Positions 5,950-6,645 of a DNA stretch of 6,645 nt are shown here, one piece after another (position 1 is the first letter of the stretch; each line of letters begins with the position of its first letter). The notes beneath the pieces were generated by a model that was not told the origin of the DNA, searched no databases, and was given only the letters and a program-made list of their open reading frames with translations. The position numbers and the translations under genes are program-made. Source of the stretch: Pseudomonadales bacterium (GTDB taxonomy: Bacteria > Pseudomonadota > Gammaproteobacteria > Pseudomonadales > UBA7239); contig JAGRJA010000075.1 in the NCBI GenBank assembly GCA_020443005.1, forward strand, positions 1-6,645. Reading direction: 5' to 3'.

Positions 5950-6645
5950 CTAACGATGAGCAGCCTGATGCAAATCTTCTTTCAGCAGGTGGAAACCGAT
6001 ATAACCAAACACCAGCGGGAAGACAAAATACTGGTACTGTGTCCAGACCAGTGCCAGCAAAGTATCTGCTACACCACCGGGCATATTCTCGAAACCGGCA
6101 AAAACCTCGGAAAAACTGAACACAAAGGTCGCTGCAACCGGCTCACCACAACCCAGCACCGGAATCAGGTAACGGTAAGGCGAGCGTTTTTTATTGAGAT
6201 GAAAGAAATAGAAGGTCATCAGCAAGTTAACAACGGAATAGATTTCAATGGTATAGAAAGTCGGGTTGTGATTAACCGTTCGCAGGTCAATAGCGCCAAA
6301 CGAAGCCAGTATCCACCAGTACATATTGATCACACTTTCCCGCATGTAGCCGGTATGGGCGACAACATCCTCGAGTGTATTCAGGTCTTCGAACACAAAA
6401 GGCGAAAACATTACCCAGGGTATTTCCCAGGCAATGTTGGTAACCGCATACGACAGCATCCAGACAACCAGCAGGTCATGGTAAAAATCGAGGCGTGACT
6501 GACCACTGTTTCTCTGCAAGAACCAGGTCAGTAACCAGGCATTAAGCCAGATACTGATACCGTAAAGCGCCAGGCGACAGCTCATGACGAAATCCAGCTT
6601 GCCAATAAAAAACAGCAGCGCCAGCACACCAACGCCCCCCCACCA
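5950..6645 (-). CDS. Polytopic membrane protein of unknown function (5' end outside window)
   Basis: The minus-strand frame is open from the right edge to the TAG at 5950-5952, giving 231 visible residues. A GTG at 6627 could be a start, but coding continues in frame to the edge (it reads WWGGVG just before), has no ribosome binding site visible, and would start within a hydrophobic helix, so the real start is probably outside. About six hydrophobic segments are seen: near residues 3-15, 24-42, 52-74, 100-118, 130-150, 157-180 and a final one at 193-220, ending in a short charged tail. Many aromatic residues and acidic residues within helices stand out, such as NIAWEIPW, FYTIEIY and GCGEPVAA, together with FGAIDLRTVNHNP between helices. 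This loosely recalls EXPERA/emopamil-binding-type membrane proteins, but the likeness is weak and I do not assign it. It is not obviously a transporter of a common family. Confidence 0.8.
   Translation of the reverse strand, partial: WWGGVGVLALLFFIGKLDFVMSCRLALYGISIWLNAWLLTWFLQRNSGQSRLDFYHDLLVVWMLSYAVTNIAWEIPWVMFSPFVFEDLNTLEDVVAHTGYMRESVINMYWWILASFGAIDLRTVNHNPTFYTIEIYSVVNLLMTFYFFHLNKKRSPYRYLIPVLGCGEPVAATFVFSFSEVFAGFENMPGGVADTLLALVWTQYQYFVFPLVFGYIGFHLLKEDLHQAAHR

Noticed and set aside
5908..6498. A 196-codon plus-strand open frame opposite the right-hand membrane gene
   Set aside because: The encoded protein is a low-complexity mix rich in Q, H, N and T without family pattern, it has no ribosome binding site, and the minus-strand frame is a clear helical membrane protein.

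Overview
The window looks like a piece of a gammaproteobacterial chromosome. The markers are the group-typical proteins YcgL and YcgN next to RNase D, a BolA protein very like the enterobacterial one, a chromosomal topoisomerase III, and a tRNA-Arg gene that encodes its own CCA end. Genus cannot be told from this sequence. Genes are tightly packed with moderate base composition by eye. I saw no insertion sequence, integrase, CRISPR array or phage gene.

Bases 1-1511 (plus strand) form one compact, probably co-transcribed block. It holds the 3' end of rnd (RNase D), then ycgL, ycgN and a small membrane protein. The first two junctions overlap (13 bp and 1 bp) and the third gap is 3 bp. After a 77-bp gap containing two 13-bp palindromes and an imperfect tandem duplication comes a second plus-strand pair. 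This is an unrecognised secreted protein with 12 cysteines (1589-2236), whose stop overlaps by 4 bp the GTG start of an RsmE-family rRNA methyltransferase (2233-2952).

The strand then switches. topB (2970-5141, minus) converges on rsmE with only 17 bp between the stops and no clear terminator. Upstream of topB, on the same strand and 36 bp away, lies bolA (5178-5489), so bolA-topB is a likely two-gene unit. The 5490-5690 gap should hold the bolA promoter on the minus strand, but I found no convincing one. It also holds a very good plus-strand promoter (5651-5679) for the tRNA-Arg(ACG) gene at 5691-5767, which is followed by a modest hairpin plus T-run terminator. From 5830 to 5949 the sequence is AT-rich, then holds two TTGACA copies, and shows no gene. 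The window ends inside a minus-strand polytopic membrane protein (5950 to the right edge) that I do not recognise.

Most of the window is housekeeping: RNA processing (RNase D), rRNA modification (RsmE family), DNA topology (TopB), iron-sulfur/stress physiology (BolA) and translation (tRNA-Arg). The parts not explained by known families are the cysteine-rich secreted protein, the two membrane proteins and the palindromic leader at 1513-1588. I did not find convincing evidence of a novel multi-gene system. The best candidate for something undescribed is the secreted cysteine-rich protein coupled to a divergent RsmE paralogue.
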